This document shows, in pieces, positions 37,634 through 48,157 of a stretch of DNA of 64,000 bases. The first letter of the stretch is position 1. Every line of letters begins with the position of its first letter. The notes under the pieces were generated by a model that saw only the letters and a list, made by a program, of their open reading frames with translations, was not told the origin of the DNA and searched no databases. The stretch comes from Adineta vaga (taxonomy: Eukaryota; Rotifera): positions 11,532,001 to 11,596,000 of the forward strand of contig CP075496.1 of NCBI GenBank assembly GCA_021613535.1. The letters are read 5' to 3'. A program made the translations under genes and the position numbers.

Positions 37634-39570
37634 ATGGATGAGAATTTCTTACGTCATTGCTATGTTATACGAAATTCTGAACATCAACAACAACATAATC
37701 ATCGATATACTCGTTTTGATGATCATCGTTCATTTACAGAACAACAATCACAACAACAATCAGCATTAACACCACCCATTGATCGATATCATGTTGTCTA
37801 TTTTGCATTATTCTGTTGTGGAATCGGATTTCTTCTACCTTATTCAATTTATATCACATGTGTAGATTATTTTCATTTACAATTTCCACAAACTTCAATT
37901 ATATTTCATTTAAATTTTATTTATATTATTGTTGCCTTTGGAACAGTTCTATTTAGTAATATTATTGCAAATATAATTTCCGTTAAACGTCGTGTGATAT
38001 TTGGTTATTGTCTAACATTAATTATCCTTATGTTCATTACAATTTTTTGTGTTGGTTTGGAAATTTTTCCTCGACAATTGTCCTATTCAATTTTTCTACT
38101 ATCCGTTGCTATTTTAGCAATTGGTTGTACACGTAAGATTTAATTTCTCTCAAAGAATAGTTCATTATGTGTATTTTGTTTTAGTACAACAATCAAGTTT
38201 CTATGGATTAACAAGTATGTTACCATATCGATATACACAAGCTGTGATGACAGGTGAAAGTATGTATTCTTGATTGTAAGAGAATCATCTGAAGAATAGT
38301 TATCAATGAATTTTTTTTCTAACAGGTTTCGCTGGTTTACTTGCATCTTGGTAAGAAAATTGTCGTTTTCATCGAGAATGTTTAAGACTTCCGATTCTAT
38401 GTTATATATATATACATATCTTCTTTTCTTTCTTCGATTTTCAGTGCTCGGATTAGTACTAATTTATTCATGCCAAATGATAGTCATTTGAGCACAATAT
38501 TATTCTTCTCAATTGGTCTTCTTTTTGTTCAATTTTGTTTTATTTTTTATCTTTTAATTCAACGTTCGACTTTTATTGAATACTATGTTCGTCAATGTGA
38601 AAATGCAAAACGAAATGAAGATGTTGAATTTCAAATTCGATGTCATGCAGCATCAATTAACTCTAAACAGGCGATTATTGATGAAACTGTTAGTCGTTTG
38701 TTTTTGTCTTCATTTTCTTTAGTTTTACATTGAACCTTCTCTTTCTCATTTATTCAAGGAAGAAACACTTGAAGCAAATACAACATCCATTCAAGAACCT
38801 CAATTTGGTATTTTAACCGTTGATACATTTGATGATCAACAACAACCAATTATTCCAACACATTATGAATATTCAATGAAACTATGGTTCCGAATCAAAC
38901 GTAAATTTGTATAGTTTTTTTTTACAAATAGATTTGACAGTCTATTTGTTCTCTCACAGGTGAATGGTATCGTCGAGTAGATTGTATACGAACAATATGG
39001 CCGTATATGATTTCTATTGCGTGTACATATTTAGTAACTTTATCTCTATTCCCTGGTGTCGAATCAGAAATGATCAATTGCCAATGGCGTGAATGGTTAC
39101 CAATTATTTTAATGGCTTTATTTAATATATTTGATGTTTTTGGTAAAATTATTGCACTTACTGCTCATCAAATGTTTTCACCAATAAAATTGGTTATCTG
39201 CAGTCTTCTTCGTTTGATCTATGTGCCATTAATGATTTTATGTATTTTACCGAAACATTCACCATTATTATCCAATACATTTTGGCAATTTTTTCTTTCA
39301 AGTACTCTTGGAATGACTAACGGATATTTTGGTAGTGTGCCAATGATTCGTGCACCATTAACAATGATTGAAGAACGAAAAGAATTAACCGGAAATTTAA
39401 TGATGTTTTCATATTCCGTCGGATTAACATTTGGTAGTTTACTGTCCTATTTATTAGATGGTATCATCGGTCAAAGTACTGGCGTTGATTGGTGTCAACC
39501 AATATCACTACTCAATCAAACAATATGGAATATCATTAATAATAGCACTAATAATGATAACAACTCTTGA
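37634..39570 (+). CDS. Equilibrative nucleoside/monoamine transporter, SLC29A4 (ENT4)-like
   Basis: An 11-helix plasma-membrane transporter of the ENT family, in about six exons. After a Gln-rich disordered N-terminus, helix 1 begins YHVVYFALFCCGIGFLLPYS. The most diagnostic block is QQSSFYGLTSMLPYRYTQAV followed by MTGESFAGLLAS, which matches the ENT4/PMAT subgroup (FYG...MLP.RYTQ.VMTGES). A very short exon around 38317-38350 follows it and makes the exact splice there uncertain. The large cytoplasmic loop runs to about 38925, then WPYMISIACTYLVTLSLFPG starts the C-terminal helices. ENT4 moves serotonin, dopamine and other organic cations, but substrate cannot be fixed here. The protein ends in an Asn-rich tail. 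Confidence 0.88.
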
Positions 39571-39778
39571 TATTTCAACTAATCTATCATCATTTAATCG
39601 ATAACAACAACCAAAATACGCAATATGATACTTGATATATCGATATTACAGAGACCATAACTAGCAAAACCTTTTATCTCCAATAATTGTTTATATATAT
39701 ACGCACATCTATACCTTCCTTTTCACAAACATATCCTATCGTTTACGAATCTTCGATTAATACATATCTATCTAAATC

Positions 39779-40227
39779 ATGTTATTGAAATCTTTTTGGT
39801 TAGGTATAGAACATAGATACATATTTTGTAACGAAATATATGTATTAGTTGTTGTTCGATTTTAGTGCTTCTTGTTGTATTGATTATTTGTCAAGCAAAA
39901 CCATTCGCCGATGAAGATGATGACGATGATAATGAACTTGATTATGATAAATTATTGAATGAGTTACGATCACTTAATGTCGATGAATTAACGGATTTAA
40001 TTCAATTACTTTCATCTGAATATACGAGAGAAACAGCACGAGAACTTGCTAGCAATTTTCTACATCATTCAAGAAATACAGAACAATTTTCTAAACGTGA
40101 TGCATTATGGACAACAACAGAAGTTCTTGACTGTATTCGACGTTTAAAACATTATAATAACGGTTCAAAACTTGATCTTGTTACTGAAATGCTCAATTGT
40201 TATCGTCGTTTAAAACATAATGGTTAA
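39779..40227 (+). CDS. Secreted peptide precursor, candidate neuropeptide
   Basis: Two exons, 39779-39803 and 39866-40227, encode about 128 residues. The spliced N-terminus MLLKSFWLVLLVVLIICQAK is a textbook signal peptide; neither exon alone shows it. An acidic propeptide follows (ADEDDDDDNELDYDKL), then FSKR, a dibasic processing site, and a C-terminal peptide from about 40099: DALWTTTEVLDCIRRLKHYN, then NGSKLDLVTEMLNCYRRLKH and NG before the stop. The peptide has two cysteines (one possible disulfide), two near-repeats of the form L-x-C-x-RRLKH-N-G, and a terminal Gly that would donate an amide. These are the hallmarks of a neuropeptide or peptide hormone precursor. I do not recognise the family. 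RR inside the repeats could give further cleavage. Confidence 0.68.
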
Positions 40228-40378
40228 GAACATTTGAAGCATTGATAATAATTCATTTCATAAATAATTTTGAACAAAAATAAAGATAAAATCAGAAACA
40301 TATTTTTCGCGCTTTCAGTATTTTTATAAATAATTTCAAATGAATTCTTGTCTTGAATGTATGTGTAAATAATCATCA

Positions 40379-41067
40379 ATGATTCCATATCATTTTAAAA
40401 ATGCACAGAAATTCAATTACAATAAAAAACAACATGAATTTAACGAGCATGAAAATGATGATCATTTGTTATTAGATTCATCAATATTAACATCAACAAG
40501 AGTACCATTTACAAGAAGTGCTATGTTTAATAACCATCTATCTTCGATTAGTAGTTCTTATCTTCTTTAGATACAGGAACAGTCAATGATATTAACGAAA
40601 AAGCTCAAAAACTAACTGATTGGTTTGCAATACTTTCCATATTCTTTGCTGCTGTTATTTGTCTGATTGCTGTGATCATTTTATGTAAACAAAAAATGTA
40701 CGTGTGAAAGAACTATTAATCATTATCGAATGTTTTTCTATGGTTAGAGACCATCAACATCATACCTATTCACGTATGAAACAACGACACTCAACAAATC
40801 GAAATCAAAATCGAAATAATAATCAAACATCATTGAATATCGTTGATGTTGCTGAATGTATTGATAATGACATCGATTTTGTTGCAGGACTTCAAATCCT
40901 TTTAGCAAAAGGTAGTTTAATTCTCAGTAATAGTGATGCTGAAATAGTGAGTGATAACTGTTTGTTCAATTTCAATTCATATCTATTTTCATTACTACTA
41001 GCTCAATTCAATGACAACCTTTGATCGTCTTCAATATTTCCAAAAATTGGCAAGCTATATTAAATAA
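40379..41067 (+). CDS. Small single-pass membrane protein, unknown
   Basis: Proposed four-exon gene. Exon 1 begins MIPYHFKNAQKFNYNKKQHE; using a gtgctatg donor at about 40519 it joins an exon reading TGTVNDINEKAQKLTDWFAI and the helix LSIFFAAVICLIAVIILCKQ. A gtacgt donor leads to a third exon RDHQHHTYSRMKQRHS... with VAECIDNDIDFVAGLQILLA, and a gtgagt donor to the last, LNSMTTFDRLQYFQKLASYI ending AA-K and TAA. The result is about 165 residues with an extracellular N-half, one helix and an Asn/Gln-rich cytoplasmic tail. The first donor is not a standard one, so exon 1 may differ. No family recognised. Confidence 0.5.
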
Positions 41068-41394
41068 TAATAGAAGGTTCTCTGTTAATCGTAGTTGATA
41101 CAAGAATATAAATGATTATTGTTTAATATTATTTTTTTGACGTCACTCAATATTTGACGAAGAGATCAGAAGCCCACTGGTTGTGGGTGCTTTGACATTT
41201 AAACCATTTTGTAAAGGTAGCAGACTGATTGATTAACGAAAAAAAGCAAGATTAAAAAACAAGAAACGTTATTTTATAAAGGTCAGATCAACTGTTTAAA
41301 ATCTTAGCCAAACATATTGTTGATACTACAGATATAAAAGTAAAAGAAAAGACAATAGAGTTCGTTATTAAAGATCAGTCTTTTGATAGATACA
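41068..41394. other. Intergenic spacer
   Basis: Short AT-rich spacer between two plus-strand genes; no feature recognised beyond presumed promoter sequence. Confidence 0.45.
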
Positions 41395-42202
41395 ATGATG
41401 ATTGGTTTAATACTTATACTTACTATTATTTCATCTGTTGAATCAATAGCATTGAATGTGACAGGAAAAAGTAACTTATTTATTTTGAATCTTTATTTGT
41501 AGAAAAAAAAATTCATTTCTATTATATTTAGATCAACAAACGTGTTGTGGAACTTGCTTTGTATATGGGTGTCCAGCCGACCAGTGTTGTTCACAATATG
41601 GCTAGTAAGTGATTTTAAAAAGAGAAAGCTTTTCTTTTTCTATGAAACAGTTCATATATTTAGTTGTGGTGCTACCCCCGAACATTGTCAAGGAGCAATT
41701 ACGCAAGGTGATTGTCAAACAAAGGGCTGTCCCGATGGATTATGCTGTTCAAAATTTGGATTCTGTGGAAATACTCCAGAACATTGTGATAAAACACCGA
41801 TCACTAATGGCAATTGTAAAAGAGATGGATGTGCGCCTGGTCAGTGTTGTAGTGTACATGGATTGTAAGAAAGATTTAAAATACTACTATCGTAGACAAT
41901 TTTTGTATGTTCTAGTTGTGGAACCAGTCCTGAACATTGTGGTAATATTGATCTAACAGTCGGACAAGGAAATTGTCAGCAAACGGGATGTGCGCCAGGT
42001 CTCTGTTGTTCACGATTTGGCTTGTATGTCTATAGAATTGAATGAATAGGTATAGATACTGATTGGAACTTTTTTTTTCTCTTCTAGTTGTGGTCGATCA
42101 CCACAGCATTGTTTAGGAACAAATGGTGGTTCAGTAGGCTGTGGCAACTGTGTTGGTGGTATTAATACTAATTGTGGTATTGGTTGTGCTGGAAAAAAAT
42201 AA
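41395..42202 (+). CDS. Secreted hevein-type chitin-binding repeat protein (CBM18)
   Basis: Five exons: 41395 to about 41470, 41532-41604, 41664-41864, 41916-42023 and 42088-42202. The signal peptide is MMIGLILILTIISSVESIA. Four or so Cys-rich units follow with the type-1 chitin-binding pattern, e.g. GCPDGLCCSKFGFCGNTPEH, GCAPGQCCSVHG[F]CGTSPEH and GCAPGLCCSRFGFCGRSPQH. Aromatic and Ser/Gly positions expected to bind N-acetylglucosamine are partly kept. Introns fall at the same codon in successive units (phase 2, just before the CG of F-C-G), so the repeats grew by exon duplication. The tail GINTNCGIGCAGKK is Gly/Cys-rich. CBM18 is commonest in plants and fungi and rare in animals. No enzymatic domain is attached. 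Confidence 0.85.
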
Positions 42203-42787
42203 ATCTATTCTTTGTATCCTTTGCCTAAATAAACAGTCTACAAAGAATATTTCTTCGCTGTTTGAAAGAAAACGCTACCAACTCTGCATCCACTTCTGCT
42301 ATTGTTAGTTACAAAAACTTTCTGATCATTAATCTCATAGATTTGATCATATCTTAAGAAAATTGGACTGCTTGAAAGTATTAATGTAATATTAGAATGG
42401 AATGTTAAAGTATATAAAAAGAATATAAAAATGTACTGATCATCTATTAATTTCATTATGAGAATTAAAAGATCCCGAAGATAATTGTTACAAGAAAACT
42501 GATAACACTAATCCGTTTTGAATTATACGAAACTGATTAACAGAACTTAGTAAACGTAATTTGCTCAGAAATATCACCATAATCATTCTGCACGCTCGAC
42601 AACGACTTCAATCCTCTATAAATGCTATTTGACGCACTTATATCATACACGCATACTAATGTCAATAAATAAGGTAAAAAATTTGCTCGTTTTCATTTCT
42701 ATATTTATCTTCAACAGAAAGTAGAGATTTAATTCCTACGTGTTTTTTATTTTATATTGTTTTGTTATACATACGTTGAGTAATAAC
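42203..42787. other. Intergenic spacer
   Basis: AT-rich; the open frame on the minus strand at 42238-42456 has no domain, signal peptide or clear context and is not accepted. Confidence 0.5.
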
Positions 42788-43333
42788 ATGAAATTTAAAT
42801 CTAATATTCCTGGCCTAGCAATCACTGGTTGTGTATTTTGTGGTCTAATTGCTGTTATCCATATCTATATATTTGTCTTAGAAGCCATACTATGGCGAAA
42901 ACGAGCAGCGAAAGTGTTTCGTTTACCTCAAGCAATTGTCGATGCTAATGCTGGTTTAGCTTCTAATCAAGGCTTTTATAATCTTCTTCTTGCTGTTGGT
43001 CTTATTTGGGCTCTTGCAGAATTAAATGGATCTATAATGCTATTCTTCTTAGCAGCTGTCTTTACTGCTGGTATATTTGGTGTGATAACTGCATCACCTC
43101 GTATTTTATTTGTTCAAGTTATTCCCTCATTCCTTGGTTTTATTTTTGTTGATTTTGGTTTTTTTCCAACACACGATTGGTCTTATTGGAGACATCCATT
43201 GTATCAATTACTTATTCTCATTGGTGCTGGTCTTATCACCGCTATATTGAGTTTATTTATCAAAAAACGTTTTTTAGAAACTAGTCCAAGTTCATCTTCG
43301 AAATTAGCACCCGAGGATGATGGTACATTATAA
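42788..43333 (+). CDS. DUF1304-type membrane protein, intronless
   Basis: Single-exon gene of 181 residues starting MKFKSNIPGLAITGCVFCGL at ATG 42788; an upstream in-frame stretch from 42740 lacks good context. The first ~125 residues match the DUF1304 pattern: HIYIFVLEAILWRKRAAKVF, then ASNQGFYNLLLAVGLIWALA, FFLAAVFTAGIFGVITASPR and ILFVQVIPSFLGF, with four predicted helices. DUF1304 is mostly bacterial and fungal and of unknown function. The C-terminal ~55 residues add a further helix (LYQLLILIGAGLITAILSLF) and a Ser-rich tail, longer than the usual ~120-residue family member. Lack of introns among intron-rich neighbours, plus family distribution, suggests horizontal acquisition. Confidence 0.83.
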   Translation: MKFKSNIPGLAITGCVFCGLIAVIHIYIFVLEAILWRKRAAKVFRLPQAIVDANAGLASNQGFYNLLLAVGLIWALAELNGSIMLFFLAAVFTAGIFGVITASPRILFVQVIPSFLGFIFVDFGFFPTHDWSYWRHPLYQLLILIGAGLITAILSLFIKKRFLETSPSSSSKLAPEDDGTL

Positions 43334-43590
43334 GAAATAAATATTTGAAATAATGCCAATCATAAATAAAACTTTCTTTTCTTTTAAACTTTTATTTGAA
43401 TTTTTGTTCTAATTCAGATTCTTCAAAAAAAACAATGTTTATATGGATAATATACAAAAACAAAACAAAACGTAAACGTAAGTGAATACGTGATGAATGT
43501 GCAGTGCCTGATTAAATTACTTTCATCTTTGGAATAAAGATTAAATATACAGCATGCGTAATATGAAAAGCAAAGTATTTTCACATAGAT

Positions 43591-44021
43591 CTATTTCCCC
43601 AAATTTGTTCCATTTGTACCATGTCCACCTGTACCAATAGAATGACCACCGTGAGCATTTTCATGTCCTAATTGTCTACCACGTTCGGCAGGATCAGGAT
43701 TCATACCTGGATGTAATTCTTCTTGACTAAAGTGAGATGTATCTGATGCATGTTTTCCGCCGACAGGTTGATTACTGCCTATAACAATGTAGATATACAA
43801 GTTAAGAATCGATTTTTCGAAAGTTTTTAAAACTACATACCAGCACAACCGCTACCTGCTCCATGACCACCTGTTCCTACAGATTGTCCACCATGCGCAT
43901 TTTCATGGCCGAGTTGTTTACCTCGTTCAGTAGGATCAGGTGACATACCTGGATGAGTTGGATCTTCTGGTTGATTATCATTTGATTGTTTATCTCCAGC
44001 TTGTTGTGCTCCGTCTGACAT
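43591..44021 (-). CDS. Small hydrophilic Gly/His-rich protein with duplicated exon (hydrophilin-like)
   Basis: Two exons, 44021 to about 43840 and about 43780 to 43591, encode about 120 residues with no hydrophobic segment. Exon 1 begins MSDGAQQAGDKQSNDNQPED and contains HPGMSPDPTERGKQLGHENA then HGGQSVGTGGHG. Exon 2 repeats it as HPGMNPDPAERGRQLGHENA then HGGHSIGTGGHG. The two copies differ at only a few positions over about 32 residues. The composition (Gly, His, Asn, Gln, Pro, charged) predicts an intrinsically disordered protein like hydrophilins or LEA-type stress proteins, but no named LEA family motif is present, so function is inferred. A TATA box and a heat-shock-like dyad lie upstream. 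Confidence 0.75.
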
Positions 44022-44110
44022 AATAGTAATATTAAGAGTTTTGTATATAAAAGAGTGTAAGTTGTTGTGTTGAAATAGAACTGAATGACTATAGACAAGA
44101 CAAGCGCTGC

Positions 44111-44118
44111 TATTTATA
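44111..44118 (-). promoter_or_regulatory. TATA box for hydrophilic stress-type protein
   Basis: TATAAATA on the minus strand, 90 nt upstream of the ATG at 44021; a transcription start about 30 nt downstream would give a ~60-nt leader. Strong TATA boxes suit inducible genes. Confidence 0.55.
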
Positions 44119-44148
44119 GGAATATTTTCTTTCTTTCTTTGATAATTG

Positions 44149-44156
44149 TTCTAGAA
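44149..44156. promoter_or_regulatory. Heat-shock-element-like dyad
   Basis: The palindrome TTCTAGAA (two inverted nGAAn units) sits 31 nt upstream of the TATA box. A full element needs three units; only two are clean here. Confidence 0.35.
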
Positions 44157-45016
44157 TGAATCGAATAAAAATAAAATTCTAGTGAGTGTACTCTTTCTCC
44201 TTTGCTTCTTTTTTTGGAAGTATGCTACGAGAAGAAAAAAGTTATATGATTCTTGTTTGTTTATTGGTCGGCTGAGAAAATGAAGCAAAGGTCATGTGAG
44301 AATGTAACATAATGGCGTATGTCCATTGTTGATGCAGTTGACGTTTTTCTTTTTTTACAGAATAAGAGCAACCAGACAGATTCTTCTCTTTCTTTTTCAT
44401 TTGCATTTACTATAGTAACGAACAAATGACTAGCAAGCATATCTACGCCGTTTTATTTTCTAAAAGATAATGTATGTAGAAAGAAAAATTTTTAAGAAGG
44501 TGTGTTCGTCGTGATAGTAACCGAGTCATTCAGTTGAAAGAAGAATTTCATTCTAAACGTACAAATATACTGTTAAATTCAAAGCCGACATTGACTATTA
44601 ATAAAATGAATGATTTATAAAATACAAAAAAGAAATATAACGTTTGATTTCTACTTATTATTACTATTCTGACTGAATAATCAGAGTTATATTTCATATA
44701 AAATCGCAATTATTAATACGTAAAGATCAGTTTACACTTTCATGTGACATAATTTTGCACGATAAATATACCCGACGCAAAAAATGTTCACCAATAGATA
44801 CAATTGTATTCCAAGATTCATTTGCTATTATCAAGTATAATTTAGTACTATTTAAAATTCAATTTAATATTATTAGAAAAAAAGCGCAAGATTTCATTTT
44901 TTTGATGTTGATGAAATTTTTTTCTTTAATCAATACTCGTTTCATTGATGTGGAATGTGGATTCTGTATTTGCTATCTATTCACTTATTTCGAATATTTC
45001 GATAAAACATCAAACA

Positions 45017-45247
45017 ATGTCAAATAATATTATTTCTTCTTATAATATGGTAATAATCATATTTTTTAGTTTGATTTGTTTAATAATTTTTCTATATATT
45101 ATAAAATTAACCATTCGACAATGTCAAAAATATTTCAAACAATCCGATTTATATTTGAAGAAAAAAACAATATCGAAATTGACTCGAATAGAAAAACAAA
45201 TCAGTCAAACATCAAGTGAAACGAATGCAAGTCAATTAAATACATGA
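45017..45247 (+). CDS. Possible small single-pass membrane protein
   Basis: An open frame of 76 residues starting MSNNIISSYNMVIIIFFSLI, with a helix of about 23 hydrophobic residues and then a Lys/Gln-rich tail (LTIRQCQKYFKQSDLYLKKK) ending NASQLNT. The hydrophobic-then-basic arrangement looks like a signal-anchor protein. The start is uncertain and upstream in-frame sequence to 44945 gives a longer version. No homology recognised; it may be a chance frame in AT-rich DNA. Confidence 0.3.
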   Translation: MSNNIISSYNMVIIIFFSLICLIIFLYIIKLTIRQCQKYFKQSDLYLKKKTISKLTRIEKQISQTSSETNASQLNT

Positions 45248-45309
45248 ATTACGAGGAAATGTATGCTTTTTACTGTTTATATACTTGAAAATAAGTTATA
45301 GACATCAGA

Positions 45310-45382
45310 GTTCTGTTGGTGTAGCGGTTATCACATCTGCTTAACACGCAGAAGGTCGCAGGTTCGACACCTGCACAGAACA
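45310..45382 (+). tRNA. tRNA-Val (anticodon AAC)
   Basis: 73-nt cloverleaf, no intron. The acceptor stem pairs GTTCTGT (45310-45316) with ACAGAAC (45375-45381), discriminator A. The D arm is GTGTAGCGGTTATCAC, the anticodon stem CTGC/GCAG encloses TTAACAC (anticodon AAC at 45343-45345), and the T arm is GCAGGTTCGACACCTGC. A T run just downstream serves as a Pol III terminator. Confidence 0.97.
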
Positions 45383-47756
45383 CTCTCTTTTTTTTCCCGT
45401 TCTGTCAGTTGTTGTCAGCGTCACTGGTAATGCTAGAAGATTTTTTTGCAAAGACATTTTTTCTTCTTCTACCGACGCATATATTATTCTATAAAATACT
45501 ATTAAGACCTATATTTTCTTTAGTCAAAAAATCTCGATAATAGACCATCAAATATGAATAGACTCGGTTATATAGTTAGTCTTTTGATAAAAAAGAAGGA
45601 AATTTTTCATCAATATTTTATCTCAGTGATGGATATTGACAAACCAACCGGATGTGCTTATTCTTTTTTTTTTATTATTTCAACTTTACATTAATATAAT
45701 GCCTTCATGCTATCAAATATGTTTTCTCATTAAATCTTCTCAATTCTATCGAGTTTCTTGACAATTGATTGAAAAATTCAAAAAAATATTTGCTGACTGA
45801 AACAAACGTCAACGTTCAATATGTCAGTTCAGATAACTAGAGCGAGCGAGGAGAGAAAGTTTGGAAGGGATAGACAGTGCATTTTCATTTTCTCTATCGA
45901 AAGTATCTGTTGACACCTGTAGTTCGGTTAGTTTGTATTTGAAAAACGAGGAGTTACCGTGCATTGACACGTATGTTGATTACATAGATCTTTTTTGTTA
46001 CGCTTCTCGAATATTATATTCTATGCAATAATTACATTTTATTGATGTCGAGGTACATGCTTCATATTTGTGAATCACTCGATTAAAGTCAACAGTTTCT
46101 ATTTCCATAAGTTCCCGATAAGACTTGTTTTGGAAATAATATTAGTTCAAACATTTATTTTATTGACAGAACAATTCACATTCTGAATATATATGCATAT
46201 CATTGATAGGAAAGATCGAAGTTCATTTGATTAAGCATTCTAGTACTTCATAGTCGATTATTCGTTAGAAAAACTATATCATAGTTTTATCTCTAGAAGA
46301 TAATCTATATACTTTCTAATTTACATTAGCTGCTAGTGGTTTGTTTTCAAATCAAAAAGAAGCATGTAAATTAAGCATGGATTTCTTTATTCCTATTTGG
46401 TATAAAATAAATATGAGGATAATATTGGCTTATTCAAAAATTTATCAAGGCAAAAATTTAGCAAAAGAATGATGTTTCCGCATTTAGCATAACAAGCAGC
46501 AAAATTTCCGTTTGTTTTGTCGGTTCATTCACATCGACTTAATCTGTAATGTATATGTCAAATCAATTTTTCATATCATAGAGTAAGTAACGATGAAATT
46601 CTATTGATATATATATATATAGAGAGAGAGACACAATCCCAATTGTGAATGATTCAACTGTTCGAAAGACTTGCGAGTATCACGTCTGAGAACGTACATT
46701 CGATCCTTAGTTTTTAAATTATCTCTATGTCGTGAATAGAAAATAGGGAAAGCCCACTTCATCTTTTATGTTTCATGTAAGATTTCATGATTAATGATTA
46801 ATTAGCCTGAGGCTATAATTATGTTCTTTTTTTGCTACTAAATTAGAAGTTCTATGTATTTGTATTTAATTTGGAATACCTTGGCATAATTACGAACCAA
46901 AACGAAGGAAATTTTTCGGATAATACCATTGGATATGTAATTCATTTGCTTGTTTTTTTTTTCTTTATGATTTCGAAAATGACATTAGATGAGAGTAGTG
47001 AATAAAATCTTCTTGAAAAAGAAAAAAAAGTAGAGTTTAACGAGAAGAATGGAATGCATGACAAAGAAAAAGAGAGAGGATATTTCTATTTTTTTTAGTT
47101 TGCTCTTGTGTAAAAGCGTATTAGAATTTTCCCAACAGCTCTACTTATTTGCTAAATCATGAAAAGAAGAATGATAATAAGAGAGAAGAAGCTCTAGAAA
47201 ACGGTATTATTTTGTGTCATCAGATTACTGGTAACTGAAAAGAAATAGAATGTCTTGCTCAAAGGATCTGTCAACACCAATCTGTAGATGAGAAGACAAA
47301 GAAGAAAAATTTCATTTTTACACTCAAGAAAAACATCAGAATAATTTTAATATTGAATACTTCATCGGTAAATCTCTAGTTTAAAAAATATCACATGTGC
47401 TATTCCCAAAAGAATAAGAAATATTGACGTTAGTAATTCGTTCAATTATCATAGTTAAAAATATTGCTGTTTTGTCCTAACGGTGAGAGAGAGAGAGAGA
47501 TAGAGAAAGAGTAATGATGCGTCTTAAGAACTTTGAAAGTACATCTTAAATTTGTTCTTATCTTACATTTCCTAGCATAAACATCTTCTGCTAAGTTTAT
47601 CTACATGATGAGAGAGTGAAAATATATAATGATCTCTTTAGTTATAATCTTTTTTTGTCATGTTAAATGAGCTTTATAGGTCATATTATTCTTCTATTGT
47701 TTTTTCTAATATTGTAGTTAGTGAACAAATGATATAGTAAGCATGAAAGAGGCAAT

Positions 47757-47789
<33 letters not shown>

Positions 47790-48157
47790 CGAGAAGAAAA
47801 AAAAAGCAGAAGAGGAAAATCGCTACTGATTTTTCTTGTCGTTCTATTCAATCACCCATTCTTGTCTTTATGTTCGAAGCTGATATTCTTTTGCGTGTCC
47901 AAGTGATTCAATTCGTTAGCTCCAATCACCTACTGAGATGACGATGATGAATAAGATATATTCTTTTTTTCTTTTCCCTGCTTCTTTCCACTTCATAGTC
48001 AAGAGTTAACTTCCCGAAAATCGTTGTAGAGTCTTACCATGCATTTATCTATTCATTTCAGATGTAATTCAATTCAAATATATCTCTATCTCATTGTATA
48101 CATACATAAACAATTCTCCTATATTCGATCGATTCGGTTTCTCTTGTGGTATTAATA
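45383..48157. other. Gene-poor region with GA microsatellites
   Basis: About 2.8 kb without a supported gene. It contains an AT tract followed by GA repeats near 46606-46630, GA runs at 47484-47500 and 47761-47789, and long A/T runs. It includes the upstream region of the amine-type GPCR, whose 5'UTR exons may lie here. Confidence 0.55.
47761..47789. repeat. (AG)n microsatellite
   Basis: Uninterrupted dinucleotide run of 29 nt; a shorter related GA run lies at 47484-47500. Confidence 0.95.
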
